Positions 12,032 through 25,400 of a DNA stretch of 64,000 bases are shown here, one piece after another (the first letter of the stretch is position 1; every line of letters begins with the position of its first letter). The stretch lies in NCBI RefSeq assembly GCF_051622035.1, contig NC_135358.1, forward strand, positions 16,340,501-16,404,500, in the 5' to 3' direction. Below the pieces are notes generated by a model that saw nothing but the letters and a program-made list of their open reading frames with translations, had not been told where the DNA came from and made no database searches. The DNA comes from Arctopsyche grandis. Taxonomy: Eukaryota > Arthropoda > Insecta > Trichoptera > Hydropsychidae. A program made the translations under genes and the position numbers.

Positions 12032-14453
12032 GTTATAGACATAATCCTTTTGTTCGTGTTAATTAAACTCAAATCGTACAATTTGATGTAAATGTATAAG
12101 AGGAACATATGAAATGTTTTGATGACAAGAAATTTTTTTTTACTGCTGCAATTGTTAATCTCTATTTTAGTTTCTAGATAAAGACCAATTTATGTTTTCA
12201 AAAATATATGTATATACATATAAATTTATCAGTATTGTTATATCGTTACACAAGTAAAAGTAAAAATAGTAATAATAATAAGTTTAAAAATATAAATTTC
12301 GTATAGTGCCATGTTTAACAGAAAATTGTACAATTAACGGCATTTGTTAAAATTTAAATAATTCAATGTGTGTTCCTGATATTTTAATTGTGTGCACTAT
12401 TTACTTTTTTATATCTATGATACGACGATATATAATATTTTAGTCCATCATTTATGTAACGGAATAAACTTGTCAAAAACTGTTTTCTATTCCAATATTT
12501 GAATTGCAATGACAATGGATCGGTCATGTTTGTCGAAACGCATACATATTGTATTACTCGTAAGTATGATTTTGTTCAATCCTTAAAGCAATCGAAGTAT
12601 TCCATCTGTCGAGCTACATACAATGCGATTCATATTAGATGCATTTAACGATAGTTACGATTGCAATTCTTAATAGTGACAAGTTCGTCGCATTGATTAC
12701 ATTCCAATATTATTATATTATATCATTTGCTTGGCATTTTATTTTTGCAATAAAACTGCGATGAATCCCTCCCAAATAAAATTTTAGGCTAATTGTAACT
12801 AGATATTTGATGATTTGGGATGCATCACAATGTCGGTTTTATTGCACTTGACAGCCTTATACAGACATGCAATATTAGATTAGATTATATGTAGATTTAC
12901 TCAATTACGATGTTCAACAATCATATTAAAACAACGGGCAGGCTCCACTCTCATATAGGTAAATATATTATATTATACATTATACATATATATATATATA
13001 TAATCTTTATAAAATATATTATTTCGTGAAGAATGCATTTAAATTGAGTTTTTATTTTAACACACCCAAAAAATTATCCTCCACTTTGACAAAAAAAAAA
13101 GACAACCATACAAGATGAATTGAAAATTGCATGGTATGTATTAGAGATGGCTGAAAATAAAATTACGAGTACTTTGTCGTCGTTATTTTTAGCTGTCAAA
13201 TAATAATAAAAAAGTTGATATTTTATTACCAGATGATAAAAGTATTTTTTTAAATGACTATAATCCAGTGTGTTCAAAAACATGAATTTTCGTTGTACAT
13301 ATGTTAATTATGATGTGAATTATTATAACTGCTTCAGATAGTGTAAAATAAAACATGATTCGATACATAGAAATTTATTACGCAGAAAAATATTTTTGGT
13401 ACATCTTCATAATTCCGAATAATGTTTATCACAGAGTTTTTAAATATCAGTAACAAAATTAAGAAGTATTGAAAAACGTTCAAAATATCCATCAAATTTC
13501 GGGATCTCGAAAATGTCAATTAAAACAACCCTGCCTTGTTAATTTAATTAGTATATAAAATAGAATAATACATCGATCAATTAATTTTTATTATGGAAAA
13601 AATCACCTATCATTTTCAACATTATTAAGTTTAAATCATTCGATAAACAATTACATGAAGAAGACCCTTCTATGTACATTCACTACATACAGACATGCAT
13701 TGCATAAATCTGAAATTGTCATATTTCACCTTTAAATCTGATATTATTATGTAGAATGGAATTTTTCCAGGAATACACATTAAATCAACATTCATACTTC
13801 AAAAGTAGCAAAGTAAAAAATTATTATAAAATTACAAAAAAAATACGTAAATGGAATAAAAATATACATAAATAAAAAAAAATGCAAACATTTAATAGTT
13901 TCCTAAATTAAGCCAGTGCATATTTTTGGTTAATTTTATAATTTTGATCGACAATGCAAATATAAATGTGATTATCATAATAAAAAAAAACACGAAAATT
14001 CAAATGAATAAAAAAACATTCATATAGTAGGCCACAAGTATCAATTGTTATGTTAATTTTGAATGGATACCTGAAAAACTTGTGATTTTCAGAAACATTT
14101 AATTTCAACCTACGAGACAAACTGCTGTTACTTATGACCCTTGTGTGGAAAATACACCATCACACTACAAGCAACATCTTCTATGCGTTAGTGCAAATGT
14201 ATCCTACAAATGTACGATTTCAGTATTGATGCACGTGAACTGAAGCGCAATAGAGTAGCATTTGTAACATTCATATTTCTCAAAAACCCAACCGACTTTC
14301 CAATACCTACATCTTAACGAGACATAACATCAATATATTTTTATATTACAAGTATGTATTATATGTATTACAATATCAAACACTTAAATAATGGTGCCTG
14401 GAAGCAAAGAGAAGTGAAATAAAAGCTTAACGATACACACGTAAATTGAATAT
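9798..14453. other. Intergenic stretch between convergent genes
   Basis: 3' UTR and spacer: AATAAA at 10339-10344 (Snx27 sense), several lone tRNA-free AT-rich blocks, and a (TA)n tract. All ORFs are short and low complexity. I see no exon with convincing splice sites on either strand. Confidence 0.55.
11936..12027. repeat. (AT)n microsatellite
   Basis: About 46 uninterrupted AT dinucleotides. Its translation gives the IYIYIY string, which is not a protein. Confidence 0.98.
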
Positions 14454-17047
14454 TTATACTTGTAAAAGCCTTTTTCCTTTCTTATCTCTATTATAGGTTT
14501 CATCTTTGTATAAGTCTTTCTTAGGCTCATATTCTTTGTACTGGTAGTTTTGTTCCTTTTTCAATTTATAATCTTTAATTTTGTATTTCTCCTTCTTCAC
14601 GTCCTTGTTGTTGTCATTTCCTATATGCTTCTTAGCCGGTTCAGGATGTTTGAGATTTTTGCTTTCATCAATTTTAAGTGACTCCATATTTGCATTTTTG
14701 AACTTTTTGTTTGGGCCTTTTCTAAATTTTTCATTCTCAATATTTTTGTAATTTAAAGATGTTTCTTTTAGATATTTCTCATTTTTCTTTTTCTCTTTCT
14801 TGGCATATTTTTTATTTAAGTGAGATGCATTATTTTTGAGATAATAAGCATTTTTATTTTTGTATTTTTCTCCAGAATTATCATGCATGTACACATCGTA
14901 TGTCTTCGGCCCCATATTAATCATGTTATGATAACCTTTAGGAATTGCTCTTTTGTATACTTTTTTCGAAATATCACGTTTTGAAAGTTTGCGTCTAGCA
15001 TAAGGTTGTGGTATATAATCATCATTCAACATAGAATTTAAGTTTGGAGTTTCATCAATTTCAATTTTGTTACTAAATTCATCAATTGTACCGTTTAGTT
15101 TTGGAATTTCACTTTCTTTAAAATTAATTGAATCAGTTACATTTTTAGGAAAAATGTCAACATTATCATCATTAATACATTGGCAAGATGTTTTTTCCTG
15201 TTTTAAAAACTCTTCAGTTTGTTCTTTAGCAGTGAGATCGACGAAATTTTGCGATGATTTCCTATAACTTTCAGTTTGATAGAGAGAAAGAGGTATTTGA
15301 TTTGGACGGGGGTTTTTGGACTCTAAGACTTTTAGTTTCGATTTGAGAATATAATTCTCATGTTGTAATTCTTGCATATTGTATACCAATTGACTCAAAG
15401 ATGAGAACATGTCGGGGGAGCAATCGTCAGTTGTGCCCCACATATGACCGATTGCTAAACAGGCTGTGGTAATGATTGTGCCAATTAGCACCATATTGAG
15501 CACGGCACTCAGTTTATTATTTCTCTTGTGAATATAAGACCTGACTTTTGAATTCGTAAAGTACTCGTCGCAAAGTTCATCTTCGCTTCCCCGTATTGTA
15601 GCGGTGGAAACAGAATCCAAATCATTCATGAATTCTTTCGTATAGTGAGGTGGGTAAGGTTGCTTTAGGTTGTTTTCGTTTTGGATTGGATTGTCATGGA
15701 TTGGAATGTCAATTTTTTCATTACGATAACATATTGAGTTATCGTCTTCCATCTTAATAGTAGCTGCATCAGCTTCTTCGTCGCTTATAATAGATACTCC
15801 ATCTGTGTCGGTGTCTTCTTCAACTTTTGTCTCAGTTATTCTGAAAAATATATATAATATCATCTTTTATTTCTAAGTTTTTTTCAGTCTTTACTTTATT
15901 TTTGTTGAATTAACATTTAGCATATTGACAATCATTTGAATACTTGTCTTTAAAATATAGTCAATTTATAAATGCCCAATTTTCACCAATCTATTATTAG
16001 TTTTTCACATTGCGATTAAATCGGTTTCCGTGACGAGCCAGAATGTTAAATTACAGAAAACGCAAATATCGGAAGGCAAAGATCGAAAATCGAAAGATCT
16101 TAAGTATTAATGTGCGCGCGCAGAATACGGGAGGAAAAGCCTGTTCCTCTTGTTCCTGTTGTACCCTGCTCGCGCAAATTAAGTGAGTATGTACCGTTTA
16201 CCATGCACCCTTTTTTTTTGATCTTTCGACTTAAGATCTTTCGATTTTCGATCTTTGCCTTCCGATATTTGCGTTTTCTGTAATTTAACATTCTGGCTCG
16301 TCACGTAGACCCCGATTAAACATACATATATACATATGTATGACAACATCTCATTCACGAATATTTTTTTCGACAACAACTCACAGCCGTTCGTTCACTG
16401 ACGCTTCGTTCATGACCGTTAGTTCACAGATATGTCGTTCACAAATATATAATAACAGTGGAGGGTCAAACAAAGTGTCAGTAAACGAAATTTCCGCGAA
16501 CGACTTGTCGTGACACCGCACATACTACATATACATATATATTACTACTAATATAAATAACTTGATTTGAAACGTGCAATTTAATAAAATTTTAATTTGG
16601 AAAGCGTTGTTTAATCTTTTTACTGTAAGCAGACTGAAATAACGACCCACAAATTTCAGCATACATATGTACATATGTTCTAAATATAGCAACAAACTCG
16701 TGACATTACAATATTTCTTTTATGCAGTGTCACAGTAAGAAAAAGTACAATGTGCAAATATGTATGGCCAACAGACCTTATTCATAATGGCTCTTATTCA
16801 TAAATTTTGTAAGTCGAACACAATTTCAGTCACATAAATACAGGTGAGAGACTTCGCATTTACTCGGAAAAATTTACCATTAAAAAAGTTTATAGTATTT
16901 ATAAAAAACTTACTGAGTATTTCCTCTCGAATTATCTGATTTTTCGGAGATTTCAGCATCGTTTGGTTCGTTTGCTTTTTTATCTAAAATCGTCCAGCTA
17001 TCGATGGAATCAGAATCACTGTTATTATCCCCAGTAGGCTCTTCCAT
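14454..17047 (-). CDS. CCPG1/PBXIP1-like single-pass membrane protein, probable ER-phagy receptor
   Basis: Two coding exons, 17047-16914 and 15840-14454, joined in phase (CA|A), giving about 506 aa. The N-terminus DSDSIDSWTIL resembles the start of human CCPG1 (SDSDSSCGWTVI), where W-x-x-[IVL] is the LC3-interacting motif. An acidic stretch (EEDTDTDGVSIISDEE) follows. A membrane segment (about 155-177) ends in AIGHMWGTTDD, comparable to CCPG1 GFGHFYGT. A short heptad stretch follows (188-218), then a long Lys/Tyr-rich tail. In mammals CCPG1 sits in the ER membrane and recruits FIP200 and ATG8 proteins. The tail differs and could in principle continue through a donor at the final codons (CAAGTATAA). 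The start is the first ATG after an acceptor at 17052. The family call rests on the N-terminus and membrane region. Confidence 0.7.
16026..16310. mobile_element. Foldback MITE family A, copy 2
   Basis: Same inverted arms as copy 1 (GTTTCCGTGACGAGCCAGAA on the left, complement at the right). A perfect 8-bp repeat CGATTAAA lies on each side (left just before TCGGTTTCC, right after CGTAGACCC). It lies in the CCPG1-like gene's intron. The middle is almost identical to copy 1, implying recent movement. Confidence 0.85.
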
Positions 17048-18188
17048 TGTTCTGAAATTGAAAATCAGTTAAAACCAACTCGGTCAGCTTATACTATATA
17101 CTTGGTAATTACTCTATGATAGTTAAAAGGTAAAATTTCATGTGATTTTTCTCTATGAAGCATCCTATATTTATATCAACTGGCATTAATATTATAACAA
17201 TGCGGTTGTTGAATTATGAATTACATTTTATCATCAAAGGATTATATTATCTTGTGTATTTGTCGTATATACATATGTATCTTGTGATTGCATTTTGAAA
17301 TTTTAACAGTAAAATTCAAGGTAAAACTTGTATTTAAAGTTTTGTAAAACAATTGGACTTAAAATAAAAGTATAAAAATAATAGAATTAAGTTCATGAAA
17401 ACATAAACAAAGACCTGAACAAAGCAAATCTTAGCAAGATTTGAAATTTGGAGTTGTGCCAAAATTGTTGAGAATGTAATTATATTTAAATTTATCGAGC
17501 CTTTGTTGTTGTTGCAATGGTGTAAATATATAATATTTATGAAAATGAAATATTTTGACGGACTTTGAACTGGAGGAAAGGTAAACATGTTCACTCCATT
17601 ATAGGAAATAGTGCAGAGTGTTTATAATACAACAAAAAAGATATTATCAATACAATAATTGAAGTGCAAAAATATGTATTAAAGCAAAGAAAACCAAAAA
17701 TTTTTCCAATTTTAAATGTCAATACTGCCCATACATGTCCTCGACGAGCCCAAGATTTGTAGGATCTGCGCGTTGCGTGCAGAACGCGGTCTGCGCGAAA
17801 GCGCACTGATATTTAAAAGCTGTGCGATGGCATAAATAGGAATGACAAATATAATTAAAGAGAAATGGCAAAAAAAATAACAAACCAGTAGAACACAACA
17901 ATGGCGAACCGAGCTGTCAGCGAACGGACATAACTATTTGTAAAACGACCATGACCATTTACAATTTTAATCGATTAATTTTATTTACAATTAAATATTG
18001 GATCACCTGCAATGTTATTATGGTCTAACGTGTAATAAAATAAATATTATTGAAGCTTACAAAATTTTATTTTTAAAACCAGTTTTTAGACAAATGATAT
18101 TTAAATTGATTAATAAATAATAGTGGGTTTTTTTTATGTATTTTAAATGTGCTTTATTTTCATTTTTATCTAGATTTTTTATACTTAC

Positions 18189-18275
18189 CTAGCCGATTTT
18201 ACGTCAGCTCCGTGATCACCAATCGGTCAACTATGACTAACTGTCTGTAGCCACCATCTTTCCGATAATGGATGA
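18189..18275 (-). promoter_or_regulatory. Candidate non-coding first exon and promoter of the CCPG1-like gene
   Basis: On the minus strand AAGATGGTGGCTACAGACAG leads to a strong donor (CTAG|GTAAGT at 18189/18188), with a CCAAT-type box (CGATTGG) and CRE-like TGACGTAA close by. This would splice to the acceptor at 17052 just before the CCPG1-like start codon. An alternative start is the TCAGTG initiator near 17805. Confidence 0.35.
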
Positions 18276-19434
18276 CAGTTTACTATCATATTTATATAAA
18301 GTGACCACATATTTTTCGTTTAAATGCGGGACGCGCGTCAAAAAAAAAACGCGAGCAACATCTCTTTTCTATTACATTTGTTTCTACTCTACGGTAAAAT
18401 AGGGACTTGGCGTTTTTTATTATTGCATTGTTTAAGTTGGCAGCAATGGGCTACTCACACACACACAAGCATTCAATATCTTTGTTTTGATTCATCTTAA
18501 TACTTATTACAAAACAACGCGACAGATGCGAATACTTAAAAATCAAACTATTGAATGGTTGTATGTATGGGAGTAGCCAAGTGCTGTCAAAAAAAACTAT
18601 GCAATAATAAAATACGCTAAATACCTATTTTATCCGATGTTCGACTCAAATCTGGCATTATCCCGTACAATACAGGACGTCTGATCATTTTATATTTATA
18701 CAAATTTGATATTTGAGCTATCGTTATACAATGTTTGAGAATATAAACCCTTTTAACTATATTTAATATAGGTAGCATACCAATGTATATTATAATTAGT
18801 CACCGGAGCCTGAGGGGGCCGTGTATTGTTCAAAGGTTGTAAATGCATTGTTAAAGGTTTGCCGAACAATGGATAGCACTGTGACTATCCTACCTCTAAT
18901 TATAATATAACAGTAATTGAAACAATTATCTTGTAAATAGTTGATTTCTACTGGGTTTTTATATTTTTCTTTTGTTTCCACTTTCTACCTTCTCAAAATT
19001 AAAAATAGTAATAATGCTGAAACTAACCAAATATGACGAACATTCACACGCAACACACGCGCAGCACGTGGGCACGCATTAGGCTATTATTATATACGAT
19101 TGTTAATAGAATAAATAATGAATCCAAAATATTGGTTATTAATAATTTATTTATTTAATTTAAATATTTACATTGATATACATACTAGCATAGTTATTTA
19201 CTATAATATACAATTCATACTATTTATTTGTAAATGCTATGCAAAGAGAGATTGTTGATGTGAAAATTGCATATATTTACATCAGTATGAATTATATCAG
19301 AAAATAAAATAAAAAAATAAATAGTTGTTTATGCTACGAGTTAGATTATCTATACAAGCAGAATAACAAACTTAAAAATTATAATTATTAAGTTATATAC
19401 TACAAAACTTGGATTAAGTTGAAATGTATATAAA
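18276..19434. other. Spacer between CCPG1-like and SLC12 genes
   Basis: AT-rich spacer with the 3' flank of the SLC12 gene and one 101-bp MITE (18797-18897). No other gene seen. Confidence 0.5.
18797..18897. mobile_element. 101-bp MITE family B, copy 1
   Basis: The sequence TAGTCACCGG...CTACCTCTA is bounded by an exact 8-bp duplication ATTATAAT (18789-18796 and 18898-18905). It is present again, inverted, at 37680-37781. Too small to code. Confidence 0.85.
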
Positions 19435-22400
19435 TTAAGAGTAAAAAGTTAAGACCGATGACTGATTTCCTCTTACAAGTAAGAATGGTGGCATATCGCG
19501 AGTCATTACTTCCAGCCATGCCATATACAGTGGAGCAGATACTGTTCCTTTCCTAGGCATTGGAAGGGACATGACTATTAATGAAGACTCCATTGAGTTC
19601 TCCAACAATAATTCTCGTAAACGCAATTGTCGATTTGTCTTTTCTTCCAATGTAGCCAGTTCAGTATCAGTAATTTTGCAATCTATAATAAGATAAGTTA
19701 ACATTTAAAAATAATCATTTAATTCTGTTTCAAAATGTGTATATACATATGTAAATGTAAGTTTTACCTGGTCGGGAGACTTCTGACTCTCGGAAACCAT
19801 TTATTATGCCATCGAACATTTGTACTGTAGCTGGTTTTGGCTTTTCTGTTATGTCTTGAACCATTGTTAAACTAGAGTAATCAATTCTAAACTTCGAGAG
19901 GAGATTTGCCATACTAAAAGAAGTAAGGCATTCAATAAAAAAATTTGCTCATTTTAAATAATCTAAGTTTTACGTTTTAAAGATTTAATGTGTATATAAA
20001 TAAACATACTTTCTTTCTTCCAGCTCCATTTCATTTCTTCTATTTGTGAGAGCGAATATCCTTAATTTGCATCCTGCCCAATTGTGTCGAGTGGAAATAA
20101 TATATGGCAGTAAAATGGCAAGACCACCATCATCGTATAACCACCACACATCGATAGTACCTTTGCCTTGATTGTTTTGGAACAAACTCATTTTATTTAA
20201 AGCTTCCTTCGATAACTGTGCTCCATTTCTAGCCTGATATATGATTTGTTTTTGTAGAGCTTTTTTCTTCGGCTTAAGCTCGTTTAGCATAATGTGCTTA
20301 GTAGGTGGAGCTGTAATTAATTTAATTTAATTTTTTATCATAAATATATATTGATATAACAAACTAGATTGTATTTATAACAGCTTACGATTTGGCAATG
20401 TGCTACTGTATGGTGAAGGTGATTCACTTTGCGCCATATGCATAATATCCAAATTGGAGTCGGCGTGCATCATTTGTCCGCTGTGTGGAGTTACCCTATG
20501 GCTGATAGTGAGATCGCCAGTGGATGCTCCACTGGTGAGCATACCAGCGGGAGTAGAAACTTCGTCTTCCCCTAACAATTTGGAGAAATCAAGACCTCCT
20601 GATAATCGTAAAATAACTACGGCCATTCGGTTATCGAAAGCGTTGCTGAAAATGTATTAGAATTTAAGAATATATTATATTTATATCAATATATGTATGA
20701 AGTAAGTTTAAAATTTATCTTACTGCAACACATTAAAATAGGCATTCAGATCTTCCCAAGGGCACGTTCTCCAATCTTGCTTGTATCCCATCATCAATAC
20801 GTTTGGTGTTAGTTTTCCTATACCGGCCGCCTGAAAAAGTGCTTTTGCTCCACATTCGAGACCGAAACCATCCACAATTGTAAAAAACGACTTCACCTTT
20901 CTATCTCTCAGCCACTCATATCCTACTTTGTAATTCATAGCTTTCTTTCTATAAGATATTTTTATCTAAACAACAGAATAAAATGTATGAGATTTCATAT
21001 ACATATTTATAATTTTATCAAAAAGAATTATATTGATGGAAAATTACCGGTGAAATATCTGCACATAGAAGTAGAGAATTATGCTTTGTTATAAGATTCG
21101 CAAGATCCACTAGCGGTGGTCTTGAATGTGGCTTTCCCGAAAGCACCAGTATTTGTGGCCTATAGTTTTTCACGTGTTCACTTATGTTTGTCATTTTATG
21201 TGTGGAAGTTAGAGCATTTTTATATGTTTGAGCTTGTGTCGAAGAACCCCAGTTCACATCTAAAATAAAAATTAAGTTTCTGATAATTTTAATAATGTAC
21301 ATACATACTCTAATCTAAATTTACATATTTGTATGTCTTACCCGGTTTTCTGTACACTACAATTAAATATAATGCAAATATTATTATAAATGTAACAAGT
21401 GAAGTCGTCCAATCAATTAAGAACATTATCGTCACACACATTATAAAACCAAACAAACTCAGCCATAGATTGTAAAACTGAAATAAAACATTAGTTATAC
21501 TAAATTTTGTCAAGAAATTGGTGGGATTATTGTTATTAATAATAAAAAAAATACCCTGAATGTCGGTCTCCACCCTACTGGTTTAATTAGAGCAGCATGG
21601 AAAGTGCAGAAGTTAATGAGAGCATATGACGCCAAATAAAAGTTTGATATCAACGGAGCAATCAAATTCAATTCAGCTGAGGAATAACATTTTCAGTTAA
21701 TTTTAATTATGTACATTAATAATAGTAGATTTATTTTGAAAAAATCAATACCTATTAATAAGAAAACGGCAGCAACTACGAAAGTTAAAACATATCCTCT
21801 ATAAGGTTCCCCCGATTTTCCATATCCTTTGGAAAAGAATATGAGACCCGGATATATTCGGTCAATGCCCAAAGCTTGAATTAATCTCGGAACTGATAAC
21901 AGATTGGTAAGAGCTGTACTGAGTGTGGCCGCAAAGCATCCGGCATAAATAAAAGGTCCCCACGAAGACATTAGCTGCATTACCTGTGATACAAAATGCA
22001 TCAGTGATTATTTCGCATTATATTTAGATGCATTAAAATATAAATTTTAAGTTTCGTTTACACTGTAACTATTGTGCAATCCATATTTACAATGGGGAAC
22101 ACAATCGGCCAAAGTGCCATTAAAAAGGTCAGTAACATTTCCAGATGCATCTCTTAATGCTGCTCCTCCAGCAAACACAACAAATAATGCATAGCTAAAC
22201 ATTGAAAGTAGAAGAGACAATAAAGTGCCTTTAGGTATGGAACCTGCCGGATCCTGAAATATTAATTACATATGGCTATTATATGTACATATATATAGGT
22301 ACACTATTTGACAGTTATTTAACATTGATTGTATGTAAATATACCTTTAAATCACCAGATATATTTGCACCTGCTTGAATGCCAGTAACCGATGGGAAAA

Positions 22401-25400
22401 ATATGGCAAATACTGAGAAAAAATCTTGATTAACGTTTTCACTGTATCGATAGTCAGGTCCCCAATTTTTTTTAAAAACGTCCACTAAAAATTTAAAATA
22501 AATATTTGGTTTTTTATACTTTAAGATATACATATGTGCTATGTACATAGACAATATATTTAATCGCAAATATTAGACCTATATTTCATGAATTTGAAGT
22601 TTTTGAAAAAAATTATCTCAAGCGAATAAGAGAAGTTGATTAATCAAAAAAGTAATCTTTCCTATGAAATGGAAAGAAATACTAAATTTTTTAACCTAAT
22701 TCATGAAAAAAGATACTCTTACAAACATGATAAATTGTAATTTTTGTATCACAACTCCACAACTGGAATACCAAAAAAATCATTCTAATATACTACATAC
22801 ATATATGTATGTACATATTCGACTTACATTCAAATCCTGGAAATCCTTTTGCTTTTTGATCATCATCTAACGGTCCGACAGACGTACCTATTAAAAAGTC
22901 TATAATTGCTCCTACGATTATAGCAACCAGGAAATTCTAGAATAAAGATAAAACTTATTAGATATATCATATTTACTATGTATGTATATTGATATAAATG
23001 TAAATGGTATGCAATACTGTTTCAACAATAGTTACATTAGAAATATGTACCTTTAAATATATACAAGTTTAAATAAGTTACTCAAATTGATAATTCTATT
23101 ATTATAAATAACATATTACATATTATCAAATGAACTCACTTGGGCTTTGGTTTCCCATTCCATTCCAACGGCACATATAAAAATCATTATGACCAAAGCG
23201 ACGCAGCCAATGATCCGAACATCATTATTCCCTCCATCGATAATCTTCACATCATACTGACTCAATAAATCATTTAATGAATTACAAAACCCTATTGTGT
23301 TCATACTGGCTGCAACTGCATTTGCAAATGCAAACACTATTCCAACAGATGCACCAAATTCAGGACCCAGTGAACGGGATATAATATAATATATACCACC
23401 TAAAATTAAAATAAATGTAAAAATAATTTATCTGGACCTAGACAAGTTATAGTATACATTCAAACAATAGATTACCTCCTTTAACTTCGCCATTTGTGCA
23501 TATGGCTGAGAGTGAGAGTGTAGTTATAACACATACAATAGCTGATATTCCAATTATAATTAAAGATTGTCCTATGCCTGATTGTGCTACAACCCAAGAT
23601 AGCCGAAGAAACAACATCACTCCCCAAATATTGAGAAGGCATGGTATAAGTACTCCCTATAAATATAATTTATTGTTATATAAATTTATTAAATGTAAAG
23701 GTTGAAAGGTTGTAAAATTGATATAAGTTTATCTTTAACATACTTGGATCCATCCTAATTTGATTCCTACGTGTTCATGTCCAGCTGCAGCAAGTTTTTG
23801 ATCAAGATCTCCAATTTCATCCTGAAATCAATGAATTAATAATTTAATATTATAATCTATATTACAGGAATTCCCAAACCGCGTTCCATAAGTTCCGCAA
23901 AAATTTTGCTATGGTTTTATCGGCTGCAACACATTTAAACAACTTCTACCTCAAATTGAAAGTTGAGTGATGGTATCTCCACTGATGTTTATGAGGTCAA
24001 CAATCTAAGTACATGCGGATGGAGAGTTTGAATTGAAATTGGACACGGAAAAAAAATTGTGGAAAAAGTATTACAATATATGTAAGGTAAAAGTAATTTA
24101 AGAGATAAAATTCAATTTTGGATTTCATCAGTTGAATCTAATAATTTTGATTGTTTTCCAGTCTTAGATGAATGACTTAAATTTTAATGTATATGAAAAG
24201 CCAGTAGTTTTAAATTAGATGAATTTTAAAGCCATTAAATGATTTCTGAGCGAGTTTGTCAGAAGAATACCCCAATATGGCAAAACCAGCTATTTTTGTC
24301 TTATTTTCATTTTCTACATCCTATTTATGCGAAGCAGAATTTTCTTATTATGCTGCAACAGTCAAAGTGCAGGAACAGGCTTGACGCAACACTACATATA
24401 AGAATTGAACTCACCTTTATTGTGCCTGATATCAAGAAGATTTGCGATTCAAGGACTCAGAATCATCAAAGTCGTTAAGAGCTTTGTTTACTATATTTAT
24501 GAAATAGATAATAAGTGTTTAATAATATATTTTATTTTATATTTACCCAACTTTAAAAATAAGCTAAGTGTTCCGTTAAAATTTCCGGGTTTGTAAAGTG
24601 TTCCATTGCAGAAAAAGTTTGGGAAACCCTGATCTATAAAATTAGATATTGACAACACTTTAGCTTGATTTATTGTTTCAATGACATAAGCTTGATTAAA
24701 AAGAAATTGCAGAACCTCGACTCTAAGTAGAAACATTATTTGGGTGAGCTTAACTATTCAGATATATGACTGGATTGGAATTGAGTAATTGAAAATTCAT
24801 AAATTTCATTATTATTTATCTGTTAAATAGTACGTGTTTATTAATATTTGGTTAAATTACGTATATTAAAAACAACAATAAAATGTGAGTATTTTTTTGA
24901 GTTGTGAAAGAGTTATTCACAAAGTTAAAAAAAGTCTATGAGCTGGTTTTTTGGTCATGGGGCCCGAAATCATTGGTTTTTTCCAGGGCCCGGATGTGCT
25001 CTCGATGTGCTATATAAACTAAGGAAAGATTTGAAAAATATTTATATGAACGAATGGTTTTTAGTTTGCTTCATAAGTCAATTAATTCAGATTTAATCAT
25101 CTGTATCTACTACATCCAATAATTTCGATGTAAACATTCATATCGTACGCCTACATACGTACATATATATGTATATATTTTTGTTGACCAATTTTCTAGA
25201 TAATTGAAAAAGTAATTAGTGCATCATTGATATTTGTGAAACGCATTCGAGTTTGTTCTTCAATTTAATTCGACATATTTCCCAACAGTTTATATGTTTT
25301 GAATGATGACGTCAAAACTACTGACCGATTGTCAATTTGAAGAAATCTGGCACCTTCTACTTTGAACTGGTTAATGCCGGATTTTCACAAAATCACCTTT

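Noticed and set aside
11920-12108. ORF with an IYIYIY run
   Set aside because: A translation of the (AT)n microsatellite.
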